DNA from: an uncultured Lachnospiraceae bacterium
Lineage (GTDB): Bacteria > Bacillota > Clostridia > Lachnospirales > Lachnospiraceae
Assembly (NCBI GenBank): GCA_902781655.1
Contig: CACZJZ010000002.1
Span: 62,001-126,000, forward strand
Length of the DNA stretch: 64,000 nt
Direction of reading: 5' to 3'
The notes under the pieces are model-generated. The model saw only the letters and a list, made by a program, of their open reading frames with translations, had not been told where the DNA came from and did no database searches. How positions within the stretch are numbered: position 1 is the first letter of the stretch; every line of letters begins with the position of its first letter. Shown piece after piece: positions 25,929 through 34,954 of the stretch. A program made the position numbers and the translations under genes.

Positions 25929-28301
25929 ATGTCTGAACAGGGGAATCTTTCTATAAACAGTGAAAATATGTTTCCCATCATCAAGAAGTGGCTGTATTCC
26001 GACCACGATATTTTTGTCCGTGAGGTCATCTCCAACGGGTGCGATGCCATCACGAAACGGAAGAAGCTGGCGCTGATGGGTGAGTGCGAGCTGCCGGACG
26101 ATTATGAGGGGCGCATTGATGTGACCGTCAATCCGAACGAGAAGACGATGACGTTTACGGATAACGGACTGGGCATGACAGCGGACGAGGTCCGGGAATA
26201 TATCAATAATATCGCCTTCTCCGGCGCAAAGGATTTCCTTGAGAAATACAAGGACAAGGCGACGAGCGATCAGATCATCGGACATTTTGGTCTCGGCTTC
26301 TATTCCGTGTTCATGGTCTCGGGCGACGTGGAGATCGATACTCTCAGCTATCAGCAGGGCGCTGAGCCGGTGCACTGGGAGTGCGACGGCGGGTATTCCT
26401 ATACAATGGACCGCGGCAGCCGCACACAGCCGGGTACGACCATCACACTGCATCTGACCGATGACTGCGTGGAATTTGCCAATTACTACAAGGCGAAGGA
26501 GACGATTCAGAAATACTGCTCCTTCATGCCTTATGAGATTTATCTTCGCGATGAGACCACCACGGATACCGAGACGATCCGGGAGTCTGAGCGCCGTCCT
26601 GACGATGTGGTGATCGAGGAGCTCCCGCCGGAAGAGAAGAAAGAAGAGAAAGCCGCGGACAAACCGATTGAGAACGATGATCCGAACAAGGCGGATAGCG
26701 CGATGGACGCGGAGAAGAAGGCGGACGGGGAGCAGGCTGAGGCGGAGAAGCCGGCGCCGGAGAAGCGCTTCAAAATCCGTCGGCGTCCGGAGCTTCTGAA
26801 CGATACGCATCCGCTCTGGACAAAGACGCCGAAGGATTGCACCGACGAGGAGTACAAGGAATTCTACCGGAAGACCTTCCACGATTATCGGGAACCACTG
26901 TTCTGGATTCATCTGAACATGGACTATCCGTTTAATCTGAAGGGCATTCTGTACTTCCCGAAGATCAATCTGGAGTACGAGAATGCGGAGGGCGTGATCA
27001 AGCTCTACAACAACCAGGTCTTTGTGGCGGATAATATCAAGGAAGTCATCCCGGAGTACCTGATGCTGCTCAAGGGCGTCATCGACTGCCCGGATCTGCC
27101 GCTGAACGTATCCCGTTCCGCCCTGCAGAACGATGGTTTTGCCCAGAAGATCTCCGACTACATCACGAAGAAGGTCGCCGACAAGCTGTCCGGTATGTGC
27201 AAGACGGACCGTGAGAACTATGAGAAGTACTGGGACGACATCAGTCCCTTCATCAAGTATGGCTGCCTCAAGGATGAGAAATTCTGCGAGCGCATGACGG
27301 ATTACATCCTCTTCCGCGACCTCGACGGCAAGTATGTCGTGCTCCCGGATGCGCTGGAGATCAATAAAGACGCCGGGAAGGAAGAGAAGTCTGCTGAAAA
27401 GGCGGAGCCGGAAATTCTCGATGCGGACGGCAGGCCGATTCAGAAGGAAGGCGGCAGCGAAATTCTTGGCGCGGATGGCAAGCCGATCGCGGCGGAGGCC
27501 GGAAAAGAGAGCGGCACTGACAATGCATCCGCTTCTGAAGAAAAGAAGGATGCTTCGGAGGATGCCGACAAGGACAAGAAGGTGGACCGCACGATCTACT
27601 ACGTGACGGATCCCCGCCAGCAGGGACAGTATATCTCGATGTTCCGCGCCCAGAAGATGCAGGCGTTCATCATGGACCGCGCGATCGATGTGCCGTTCAT
27701 CCAGCAGCTCGAGATGAAGAACGAGGGTATTCATTTTGCCCGCATCGACTCCGGCGTGCAGGATGCCCTGAAGGGACGGATCGGCAAGAAGGCCAGCGAG
27801 GACCTGAAGAAGGACGGGGAGAAGATCACGAAGACCGTCCGCGACGCGCTCGGCAGAAAAGATCTCAAGGTCGAGCTGACAAAGCTCAAGGACAGGAAGA
27901 CGGCGGCCATGCTCACCGTGGACGAGCAGACGCGCCGCTACGCGGAGATGATGAAGATGTATGCCTCCTCCGGCATGGGCGGCATGGACATGGGGAATAT
28001 GCTGAAGGAAGGGCAGACCCTTGTGCTCAACGCATCGCATCCGCTGGTCCAGTATGTGATGAACCACGAGAGCGGCAGCAGCACAAAGCTCATCTGCCAG
28101 CAGCTGTTTGACCTTGCGCAGCTTCAGAACGCACCGCTCGAGCCGGAGGAAATGGCAAAATTCGTGGAGCGCAGCAATGAGGTGCTGGAGGTCCTGACAA
28201 AGGACAGCAGTGAAGGCAGCAGCGCTTCCGAAAACGCACCGGAGGAGAAGGCTGAGGAGAACTCCGGCGCGAAGACGGATGAAAAGAAAGCGGAGCAGTG
28301 A
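25929..28301 (+). CDS. htpG: Hsp90-family chaperone HtpG with two charged insertions
   Basis: The protein is about 790 residues, well above the usual 620-650. The GHKL ATPase domain is intact: VREVISNGCDAITK, DNGLGMTADEV and GHFGLGFYSVFMV. The middle domain carries FWIHLNMDYPFNLKGILYFP and LPLNVSRSALQNDG. Extra segments are an acidic/lysine-rich linker near residues 215-280, comparable in position to the eukaryotic Hsp90 linker, a second near 483-553 that contains the doublet EILDADGRPI / EILGADGKPI, and an acidic C-terminal tail. The ATG at 25929 sits nine bases after AGGAGG; the ATG at 25923 is too close. It folds client proteins in the cytosol and is probably under HrcA control. Confidence 0.93.
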   Translation: MSEQGNLSINSENMFPIIKKWLYSDHDIFVREVISNGCDAITKRKKLALMGECELPDDYEGRIDVTVNPNEKTMTFTDNGLGMTADEVREYINNIAFSGAKDFLEKYKDKATSDQIIGHFGLGFYSVFMVSGDVEIDTLSYQQGAEPVHWECDGGYSYTMDRGSRTQPGTTITLHLTDDCVEFANYYKAKETIQKYCSFMPYEIYLRDETTTDTETIRESERRPDDVVIEELPPEEKKEEKAADKPIENDDPNKADSAMDAEKKADGEQAEAEKPAPEKRFKIRRRPELLNDTHPLWTKTPKDCTDEEYKEFYRKTFHDYREPLFWIHLNMDYPFNLKGILYFPKINLEYENAEGVIKLYNNQVFVADNIKEVIPEYLMLLKGVIDCPDLPLNVSRSALQNDGFAQKISDYITKKVADKLSGMCKTDRENYEKYWDDISPFIKYGCLKDEKFCERMTDYILFRDLDGKYVVLPDALEINKDAGKEEKSAEKAEPEILDADGRPIQKEGGSEILGADGKPIAAEAGKESGTDNASASEEKKDASEDADKDKKVDRTIYYVTDPRQQGQYISMFRAQKMQAFIMDRAIDVPFIQQLEMKNEGIHFARIDSGVQDALKGRIGKKASEDLKKDGEKITKTVRDALGRKDLKVELTKLKDRKTAAMLTVDEQTRRYAEMMKMYASSGMGGMDMGNMLKEGQTLVLNASHPLVQYVMNHESGSSTKLICQQLFDLAQLQNAPLEPEEMAKFVERSNEVLEVLTKDSSEGSSASENAPEEKAEENSGAKTDEKKAEQ

Positions 28302-28413
28302 TGCCGGCAGGAAAGGTGCTGTCCTGCGGTCTGCAGGCCGGCGCGGCATGGCATGGATGGCTTATGGCGGCAATCGGTGCGTGCCGCACGCAGCCGCGGC
28401 GCTATCTCTGGTA

Positions 28414-28450
28414 TTGAAAGACTACAGGCGCACACAATCCGTGGTATACT
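28414..28450 (+). promoter_or_regulatory. possible extended -10 promoter ahead of a hairpin
   Basis: TGGTATACT (28442-28450) is a good extended -10 box. The -35 is poor: TTGAAA at 28414 is too far and ACTACA at 28421 is weak. If active, transcription would start inside the hairpin that follows. Confidence 0.35.
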
Positions 28451-28452
28451 AA

Positions 28453-28512
28453 CCTCGGCGGATTCAGAGCATGTCCGGTTACCGGGCATGTTCTTCCGCC
28501 GGGGCTTTTTTT
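28453..28512 (+). terminator. intrinsic terminator between htpG and the giant-protein gene
   Basis: An outer stem (CCTCGGCGGA with TCCGCCGGGG) encloses an inner stem (GAGCATGTCCGG with CCGGGCATGTTC), and seven T follow. It separates htpG from the next operon, 63 bases before its ATG. Confidence 0.8.
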
Positions 28513-28575
28513 ATGATCATCATCGCTGCTGACGGGCAGATTCCTGTCCGCGGCATTTTGCACTGAGGGTACGGT

Positions 28576-31500
28576 ATGTCCTGGCTTCGTCAGATGCCCG
28601 ACCGCATGGCGGGAGAACAATATCATATTATCCGTCAGCCTCTGACGTTCAGCACCTCGAAGGTGGAAGAGACCGTGCGGCCTGGAACGATCCGGGAGGG
28701 ATCGTTTACGGTCTATGGCACAAGCGGCATCCATGTCGCCGGTTTTGTCTCTTCCTCGGATCTCCTGATGGAGGTCGGGGCGGCAGAATTCTCCGGCTCG
28801 AGTGACGAGGTGGCCTGGAGCTTCGACGCGCGTCATCTCACAGCCGGAGATGCGGTGCAGGGGGAGTTTCGGATTGTCTCCAATCAGGGAGAATACCGGC
28901 TGCCGTTTGTCATGCATGTGGAGGCGGAACCGCTGACGACGCCGCAGGGGACCATTGCGACGCTGCAGCATTTCGTCAATCTGGCCAAAACGGACTGGAG
29001 TCAGGCTGTGAAGGTGTTCTACGACGCCAGGTTCGGCGCGCTCCTCTGCGAGGAGGGACTGCGCGGCGGCACGGAGCATGACGGGCAGCCCGGAACGCTG
29101 CACGAGGTGTCCCCGGGGGAAGAACCCGCGGCCGGCACGGCAGAACAGGATGCCATGGAACCCTGGTATCTGTGGAGGGGTCTTTCCGCGGGCACGGAGC
29201 GGGAAGCCAACGTGGAGGAATTTCTCGTCGCGACAGGACGGAAGGCAGCCATCGAATATATTCCGGAGCTTACGGCGATCAGCACGGTGTTGCTGCCGGA
29301 AGACGGGGAAGAGAAGATGCCGCTGTATTTCTTCCGGCTTACCCGCAGCGGGTGGGGATACACGCAGCTGTCGGTCACGGCGGAGGGAGATTTTATCGTT
29401 CCGGAGACAAGGACGATTGGCAGTGCGGATTTTGACGCCTCGCAGAGCGCCGCGGTGCGGTATGCCATCGATACCGAACGGCTGCATGCGGGCCGGAATT
29501 TCGGCGCGCTGCATCTGCGCGGACGCTGGTGCGATCTGACGATCCCGGTGGAGATCGCGGTGCACAGTGGAACGGCACAGGAAAACGCGTTTCTGGATGA
29601 AACGCTGGTGCCGCGGAATGGCAGTCCGGATGCGGATGTCAATATGCTGCACCACAGGGAAGTGAGTCAGATCACGCTGTCCCTGATGCGCTGCTATGTC
29701 GATTTCCGGGCGAAGAAGCTGCGCGGACGGGAGTGGCTTGCGAAGACGACTTCCCTCGTGGACAGGCTGGTCCAGCTGGAACCGGACGATCCCGCAGCGG
29801 CTCTCTATAAGGTTCATGTACTCATCAGCTCGGGACAGCAGAAGGATGCCGCCTGGGCGCTCATGGATTTTGACCGCAGGGTGGAGGAGGCGCTGCACCT
29901 TCCCTCGTATTCTGACCCGGAACACAGGAGACTCAGGCAGGAGGACCCGGAGCTGTATGCTTACCGCGTGTATCTGGGCGTTTTGTGCGCAGAGGATGAG
30001 AGCCGGCTGACCGCCTACGATGCGGCGGAACGGGTGGCGGATGAGCTTCGCCGCACACCCGGCGACTGGCGGATCGCGTGGATTCTTCTTTATCTCTCGG
30101 AGGAACTACGCCGGAGGCCGTCCCAGAGATGGGCGCTTATCCGGGATCAGTTTGACCGCGGATGCACGAGTCCGATGATCTATCTGGAGGCGTTTGACAT
30201 GGTGCGGGCAAATCCGGCTATTTTGTCGGAACCGGATGCGTTTGCCCTTCAGGTGCTGACCTTCGCGTCCCGCATGGATATGATCGGTGTGGAGGTCATG
30301 TCTCAGGTCAATGCACTGGCGGCGCGCGCCAAGCACTATTCGGAGCGGCTGTACCGGATTCTTGCCCGGGCGTATGACAGGGATATTCTGAAGGGGGAGA
30401 CGCTGCGGAATATTGTGGCGCTTCTGCTGCGGGGGAACCGAACCACGCCGGAGAGCTTCGCCTGGTATGCGAGGGGGGTGGAGGCGGAACTCACCCTGAC
30501 AAGGCTGTTCGAGTATTATATTTTGTCCATGCCGGAGGATTACACGGGAGAGATTCCGCAGGTCGTGCTGCGCTATTTCTGCTATCAGTGTACGCTGCCC
30601 TATCGGAAGACGGCGCAGGTGTATTCTTATATCATGCATCGCCGGCAGCAGTATCCGGAGATTTACCGGCAGGCACTCCCGGCGATCCGCGCGTTCACCA
30701 TGGAGGAACTTGCGCATGAGCATGTGACGAGAGATCTCTGTTATCTTTACTGGCACATGCTGAATAATGATGTCCTGACGCCGGAGAATGCGCCCTGCGC
30801 GGTCCGTGTGATGTTCAGCTGTCTCGTCCGGGCGGAGGCGAACCTGTGCAGTACCGGATCGATGCAGCTGGTCGTGGTGTATGACCAGTGCCGCGGGGAG
30901 CAGAAGACGGCGATGCAGGACGGGGAAACCGTGCTGCCGCTGTACGGGAGCAGAGTGCATCTGTTCTTTGAGGATGCCGCGGGGAACCGCTGGGATGTGC
31001 AGCAGCACGGCACAGTGGAGCGTCTCGCGAGGTATCAGGATAAAATTTCCATGCTCTCCGCTTTTGACACGGGCATTGCCGGATTTGACCGGTTCCTCGC
31101 GGGAGGACAGGGCGGGAGCTTCCGCATCAACAGCTTCAACTGTGAGCGGTTCCGGACGCTTGCCGGGGCACCTGACCTCCGCGGGGACTTCCGCCATCGG
31201 ATCCGCATGGCGCTGCTTCGTTATTATGAGGAGAGCGATACGGCCAGAGAACTGAGTACGTTCCTTAACGGAATCACGCTGGAAGGACTTACAACAGCGG
31301 AGCGGGCGGAAATTCTGGCTTATATGGTCATCCACGGACAGTACGGGGAGGCAATCCACTGGGTTCTTACCTGCGGCGCCACGGGTATCGATCCCGGCAT
31401 TCTGATGCGTCTTGTTTCCTCACTTCTGGGGGAGGATGGCATGACCCTGCCGGATGCCGGTCTGACACCGGCGGATGAGGCAAAATTCGTGGAGATTGTT

Positions 31501-32412
31501 CACGAGACTTATGTGGCGGGCAAGTACGATGAGAAGATGCTCCGCTGTATGCTGACCGGGTACGAGGGGCTGTCGGTGGAGCTCGACGATCTCCGCGGGG
31601 CCGCGCAGCGCTTTGGTACGGAAGACGCGCCGGTTCTGCCGCGTATGGCGGCGCAGCTGCTTTACAGTGGCGCGATTCTGGAGGACGAGGAAGAGTTTCT
31701 GCAGAATTATCGGGAGGCCGGCGCGGAGGACACTCCTGTCACAGCTCTGATGGCCCAGATGTCACACTACTATTTTGTCGATCAGGTACCGATTCAGAAG
31801 AAGACACTCCAGCGCATCGGGGAGTTCGGCATGCAGGGACGGCCGCTGTTTGATGTCTGCCGGATGGCGTACCTGAAGGACCTCGCAGGGCGGTCCGGCG
31901 AATTCCGCACGGAGGAACTGGAGACGGCGAAGCTTTTCCTCGCGGATCTCTCGGCGAAGGGCATTTTCTTTCCGTTCTACCGCCGCTTTGCGGGCCTTCT
32001 GCCGCAGCTGCAGGATCTGGCGGATGAGACACTGATTCAGTTCAAGGGATGGCCCGGTGCGGACGTGGTGCTGCATTACTCTGTGGATCGGGAGGACCAT
32101 TCCGGCACGGAGGTGATGCAGGAGCAGGCGATGAAGGAGATGTACGAGGGAATTTACGTCTCGGGCTTCATCCTGTTCTTCGGGGAGCAGGTGCGCTACT
32201 TCATCACGGACGACGCGGAACGGCGCAACGTCGTGGAGAGCGGGACCTTCGGACAGGACACCCGGATCGCCGACACAGGCAGCGACCGGTTCTCGATGAT
32301 CAACCGGATCTCCACGCTGATCGCCATGGAGCGGATGGACGAGGCGATCCAGGCAATGGAAGAGTACGACCGGAAGGCAGATCTGGTGGCGAAGCTGTTC
32401 GGTACGAAATAA
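28576..32412 (+). CDS. very large conserved protein, DUF5717-like
   Basis: A 1278-residue protein without signal peptide or membrane helix. The first 110 residues (ITLSTSKVEE-like beta strands, TIREGSFTVYGTSGIHVAGFV) look like an Ig-like beta domain. Residues 110-350 hold another beta region with a glycine-rich loop. Residues about 360-850 are helical repeats of the TPR/HAT kind (ALYKVHVLISSGQQKDAAWALMDFDRRVEEAL, AWILLYLSEELRRR). A short beta domain near 775-870 is followed by more helices and a final beta domain around 1140-1220. From memory it resembles the family DUF5717 of Lachnospiraceae. The next two genes follow closely. Function is unknown; scaffold for assembly is my guess from the repeats. 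Confidence 0.75.
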   Translation: MSWLRQMPDRMAGEQYHIIRQPLTFSTSKVEETVRPGTIREGSFTVYGTSGIHVAGFVSSSDLLMEVGAAEFSGSSDEVAWSFDARHLTAGDAVQGEFRIVSNQGEYRLPFVMHVEAEPLTTPQGTIATLQHFVNLAKTDWSQAVKVFYDARFGALLCEEGLRGGTEHDGQPGTLHEVSPGEEPAAGTAEQDAMEPWYLWRGLSAGTEREANVEEFLVATGRKAAIEYIPELTAISTVLLPEDGEEKMPLYFFRLTRSGWGYTQLSVTAEGDFIVPETRTIGSADFDASQSAAVRYAIDTERLHAGRNFGALHLRGRWCDLTIPVEIAVHSGTAQENAFLDETLVPRNGSPDADVNMLHHREVSQITLSLMRCYVDFRAKKLRGREWLAKTTSLVDRLVQLEPDDPAAALYKVHVLISSGQQKDAAWALMDFDRRVEEALHLPSYSDPEHRRLRQEDPELYAYRVYLGVLCAEDESRLTAYDAAERVADELRRTPGDWRIAWILLYLSEELRRRPSQRWALIRDQFDRGCTSPMIYLEAFDMVRANPAILSEPDAFALQVLTFASRMDMIGVEVMSQVNALAARAKHYSERLYRILARAYDRDILKGETLRNIVALLLRGNRTTPESFAWYARGVEAELTLTRLFEYYILSMPEDYTGEIPQVVLRYFCYQCTLPYRKTAQVYSYIMHRRQQYPEIYRQALPAIRAFTMEELAHEHVTRDLCYLYWHMLNNDVLTPENAPCAVRVMFSCLVRAEANLCSTGSMQLVVVYDQCRGEQKTAMQDGETVLPLYGSRVHLFFEDAAGNRWDVQQHGTVERLARYQDKISMLSAFDTGIAGFDRFLAGGQGGSFRINSFNCERFRTLAGAPDLRGDFRHRIRMALLRYYEESDTARELSTFLNGITLEGLTTAERAEILAYMVIHGQYGEAIHWVLTCGATGIDPGILMRLVSSLLGEDGMTLPDAGLTPADEAKFVEIVHETYVAGKYDEKMLRCMLTGYEGLSVELDDLRGAAQRFGTEDAPVLPRMAAQLLYSGAILEDEEEFLQNYREAGAEDTPVTALMAQMSHYYFVDQVPIQKKTLQRIGEFGMQGRPLFDVCRMAYLKDLAGRSGEFRTEELETAKLFLADLSAKGIFFPFYRRFAGLLPQLQDLADETLIQFKGWPGADVVLHYSVDREDHSGTEVMQEQAMKEMYEGIYVSGFILFFGEQVRYFITDDAERRNVVESGTFGQDTRIADTGSDRFSMINRISTLIAMERMDEAIQAMEEYDRKADLVAKLFGTK

Positions 32413-32453
32413 GGAATCAGGAGGCCGCGGACTGTCTGCGGTGAGGGGGCGCT

Positions 32454-33731
32454 ATGCTGTTTACCCGCACTTCCAATAAAAAATATGTCATTGGGTTTGA
32501 TCTCGGTGAGACGGGGAGCCAGATATCCTGGTCTGAGTCCGGCGCGGAACCGGTCACCTTTGCACAGAAGGATAAAGGCGGGGACGTAGAAAATCTGTTT
32601 ATTCCCACCGTGCTGTCCAAGAAATTCGGCGCCAATATCTGGTTTTGCGGGCAGGAGGCGGAAACACGGGCCTCTCACGGAGACGGCACCATCGTGCGTC
32701 ATATTTTGTCCTCCGCTCTGCAGGGGCGGGCAATCCTCATCGAGGGGCAGGAGTATGACCCGTGCTCGCTCCTTGCGCTCTATGTGCGCCGCGTACTGGC
32801 ATTGATAGCGGATACTGTGCCGACGTCCGAGATATCGGTGCTGCTGTTCACAATGGAGACCATCGATCAGAATACGGTGGAAATGCTCGGCAGGATGAAG
32901 GGCTTCCTCAATCTCCCGCTCGATGGCCTGTACTGGGAGGACCATCAGAGTTCGTTCTATTCCTTCCTGCTGTGTCAGAACGCGTCGCTGCACGAGCGGG
33001 ATGTCCTGCTGTGTGAGTGGAACGGAGAGAGCGCCATGAAGCTCATCCGCATGTGCTACAACGGCAGCACAAAGCCCGCTGTGGTCTATGCGAGGACGGA
33101 CACGGCGCCGGAGATGTCGGCCCGCATGACAGCGAAGGAACAGCGGGATGCGTCTTTTCTCCATGTATGCCGGCGCGCGGCGCCGCAGGGGCAGATCTCC
33201 TCCGTGTTTCTGATCGGGCAGGGCTTCGCGGACAAGTGGATGAAGGAGTCGCTGTCCTACCTTTCCTATCACCGGAGGGTGTTTCTCGGCAATAATCTTT
33301 ACAGCAAGGGCGCTGCCTGGTCTGCGCTGCTCAGGCGGGACCACCGGAGCGTTCAGGATCAGTATTTCTTTCTGGGGGAGAACTGCCTGTCCTGCAATGT
33401 CGGAATGCTGGTGCTCCATGCGGGGAGCAGCCGCTATCTTGCTGTGCGTGACGCCGGGGAGAGCTGGTACGACCTGTCGTGGGAACGGGAATTCATCGTG
33501 GATTCCGGCAATGAGGTGCATTTCATCTTCACACCGCTGACGGGCGGCGCTGTCCGGGATGAGACCATGAAGCTGGAAGGCCTGCCGAACCGCGCGGGGC
33601 GGACCACGAGAATCCGGGTCTCGCTGTCCATGGCGGATGTCCACACGCTGTGCGTGCATGTGGAGGATGTGGGCTTCGGAGAGATTGCGGCGGGAAGCGG
33701 GCTGTCGTGGGATCAGCGGTTTACGGTGTAA
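32454..33731 (+). CDS. Hsp70/actin-fold-like protein, DUF5716-like
   Basis: The 425-residue protein opens with KKYVIGFDLGETGSQISW, which fits the phosphate-1 motif of the Hsp70/actin ATPase fold (DLGxTxSxxS). Near residues 245-290, SSVFLIGQGFADKWMKESLSYL followed by NNLYSKGAAWSA resembles the adenosine motif and the closing GAA of Hsp70. The phosphate-2 segment (DVLLCEWNGESAMKLIRM) lacks the Gly-Gly-Gly of active Hsp70s, so ATP hydrolysis is uncertain. The last 110 residues are beta-rich, like a small substrate-binding domain. GAGGGGG precedes the ATG, 41 bases after the giant gene. It recalls DUF5716; the fold assignment is mine from motifs. Confidence 0.72.
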   Translation: MLFTRTSNKKYVIGFDLGETGSQISWSESGAEPVTFAQKDKGGDVENLFIPTVLSKKFGANIWFCGQEAETRASHGDGTIVRHILSSALQGRAILIEGQEYDPCSLLALYVRRVLALIADTVPTSEISVLLFTMETIDQNTVEMLGRMKGFLNLPLDGLYWEDHQSSFYSFLLCQNASLHERDVLLCEWNGESAMKLIRMCYNGSTKPAVVYARTDTAPEMSARMTAKEQRDASFLHVCRRAAPQGQISSVFLIGQGFADKWMKESLSYLSYHRRVFLGNNLYSKGAAWSALLRRDHRSVQDQYFFLGENCLSCNVGMLVLHAGSSRYLAVRDAGESWYDLSWEREFIVDSGNEVHFIFTPLTGGAVRDETMKLEGLPNRAGRTTRIRVSLSMADVHTLCVHVEDVGFGEIAAGSGLSWDQRFTV

Positions 33732-33899
33732 ATCGGCGGCGTAAATGCGGAGAAGGTGTGGAAGCGGAGAAGGTGCAAATGGGAAGATGGCGGGGCGCAC
33801 CATGCTGCCGCCCGGGGCATGCACCGGACGGCTGCCGGACAGATGCCGATTTTGATCTGGGAAAGGAAAAGGGTCCGGATCAGAAGACGGAGGGATGGA

Positions 33900-34745
33900 A
33901 TGGGACTGATTGAAACAATCGGAAAACGAACCAGCAATCCATACCGGCTCGCCGCGATCGACCGGGAGGTGTATTCGCCGGAGGAACTCATGTATTCACT
34001 GGTCCAGAGCGCACAGTTTCTGGACGAGGAGATTCTCGACGAGAAGCTGACCGAATGGATCCGAACCGAGTGCGGACTGCCGGAGCTCGCGGACAATCTG
34101 GACCGGATTCTGCGGAGCGCGGAGAAGGGCCGGAATCGTGTGGAACAGTTTGTCATGGCCATCCTCGGCGCTTCGGACTATGTGACACCGGAGCAGCGCC
34201 GCCAGACCTCGGAAATTCTCCGCACCGGGGAAGGCATGCAGCAGTTTGAAATGCGCCTTGCCCGGGCGGACTACATGGTTGAGAACGGCCATTTTGCGCA
34301 GGCGCTGCTCGAGTATCAGCGGGTCCTGGATGCACTGCCGGAGCCGGAGCGGACGATGCGGGCGCGTGCCGAGCACAGCAGAGGCCTGGTTTATGCGTAT
34401 TTCTTTCACTTTGATATGGCGGCGGAATGCTTCCAGAGGGCGTACAGCCTGAAGAATGAGGACGCCTTTTATCTCGATTATCTCGCCGCGGTGCGCATGT
34501 ACCTTCCGGATAAGGATTATGTCGCCTTCGTCGCCGGACATCCGGAGGCCTATGCGGCGTCCCTGAAGCTGGAGAGCATTATGGACGAGGCCGCCCGCGA
34601 TGGGGAGAATTCCGCGGGGGCAAAGCAGATCCGCCGCCTCCGCGCCATGCAGGAACAGGGCGCGGACGATGCGCTGCGGACCGAGCTGGCGGCAACGGCG
34701 CGGGAAATGCGGAATAATTACCGGATCAATGCGGCGAAGGGATGA
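33900..34745 (+). CDS. TPR-type helical protein, third gene of the Hsp70-like cluster
   Basis: A 281-residue protein with no membrane segment. Residues about 120-215 hold two or three tetratricopeptide-like repeats (YMVENGHFAQALLEYQRVLDALP, RGLVYAYFFHFDMAAECFQRAYSLKNEDAFYLDYL), the rest is helical and charged. I place the start at ATG 33900 (MGLIETIGKRTSNPYRLAAIDREVYS) behind GGAGGG, since the upstream in-frame stretch is Arg/Trp-rich non-coding-like sequence. It is 168 bases after the Hsp70-like gene and the unit ends in the paired hairpin repeat at 34757-34827. TPR proteins are common Hsp70/Hsp90 partners, so a co-chaperone role is a fair hypothesis. Confidence 0.72.
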   Translation: MGLIETIGKRTSNPYRLAAIDREVYSPEELMYSLVQSAQFLDEEILDEKLTEWIRTECGLPELADNLDRILRSAEKGRNRVEQFVMAILGASDYVTPEQRRQTSEILRTGEGMQQFEMRLARADYMVENGHFAQALLEYQRVLDALPEPERTMRARAEHSRGLVYAYFFHFDMAAECFQRAYSLKNEDAFYLDYLAAVRMYLPDKDYVAFVAGHPEAYAASLKLESIMDEAARDGENSAGAKQIRRLRAMQEQGADDALRTELAATAREMRNNYRINAAKG

Positions 34746-34756
34746 CGCCTGCGGGG

Positions 34757-34827
34757 ATTGTCCCTAACGAGTTTAGCTTGTTCGGGACAATTTTTGTCCC
34801 GAACAAGCTAAACTCGTTAGGGACAAT
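34757..34827. repeat. two 33-nt hairpin repeats head to head, forming a perfect 34-bp palindrome
   Basis: Copy one (34758-34790) starts TTGTCCCTAACGAG and ends CTTGTTCGGGACAA; copy two (34794-34826) is its exact reverse complement, with TTT between them. Arms of 34 bases pair without a mismatch. Each single copy can also fold alone. T-runs follow, so it can terminate the upstream cluster in either direction. Confidence 0.95.
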
Positions 34828-34855
34828 TTTTGGCCTGCACGCGCGCAGACGGGTG

Positions 34856-34884
34856 TTGACAGGCGGTGTCTCCTTCGGTAAGAT
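34856..34884 (+). promoter_or_regulatory. promoter of the amino acid ABC transporter operon
   Basis: Consensus TTGACA (34856-34861) and TAAGAT (34879-34884) stand 17 bases apart. The predicted leader is about 65 nt and no riboswitch or T-box is visible. Confidence 0.75.
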
Positions 34885-34954
34885 AGGCTCTGTTGAAACT
34901 TTAGCGTGATAAATTAGTAAAGCGATGAATGCTGGAGTGTGAGGGAGGCGTGCG

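Noticed and set aside
25821..28349. 842-codon minus-strand open frame opposite htpG
   Set aside because: It overlaps htpG fully, has no family motif and consists of Leu/Arg/His-rich stretches typical of a shadow frame.
34867..34925. GGCTCTGTTGAAAC-like sequence recalling an IS6-type end
   Set aside because: Only a dozen bases fit, there is no second end, no transposase and no target duplication.
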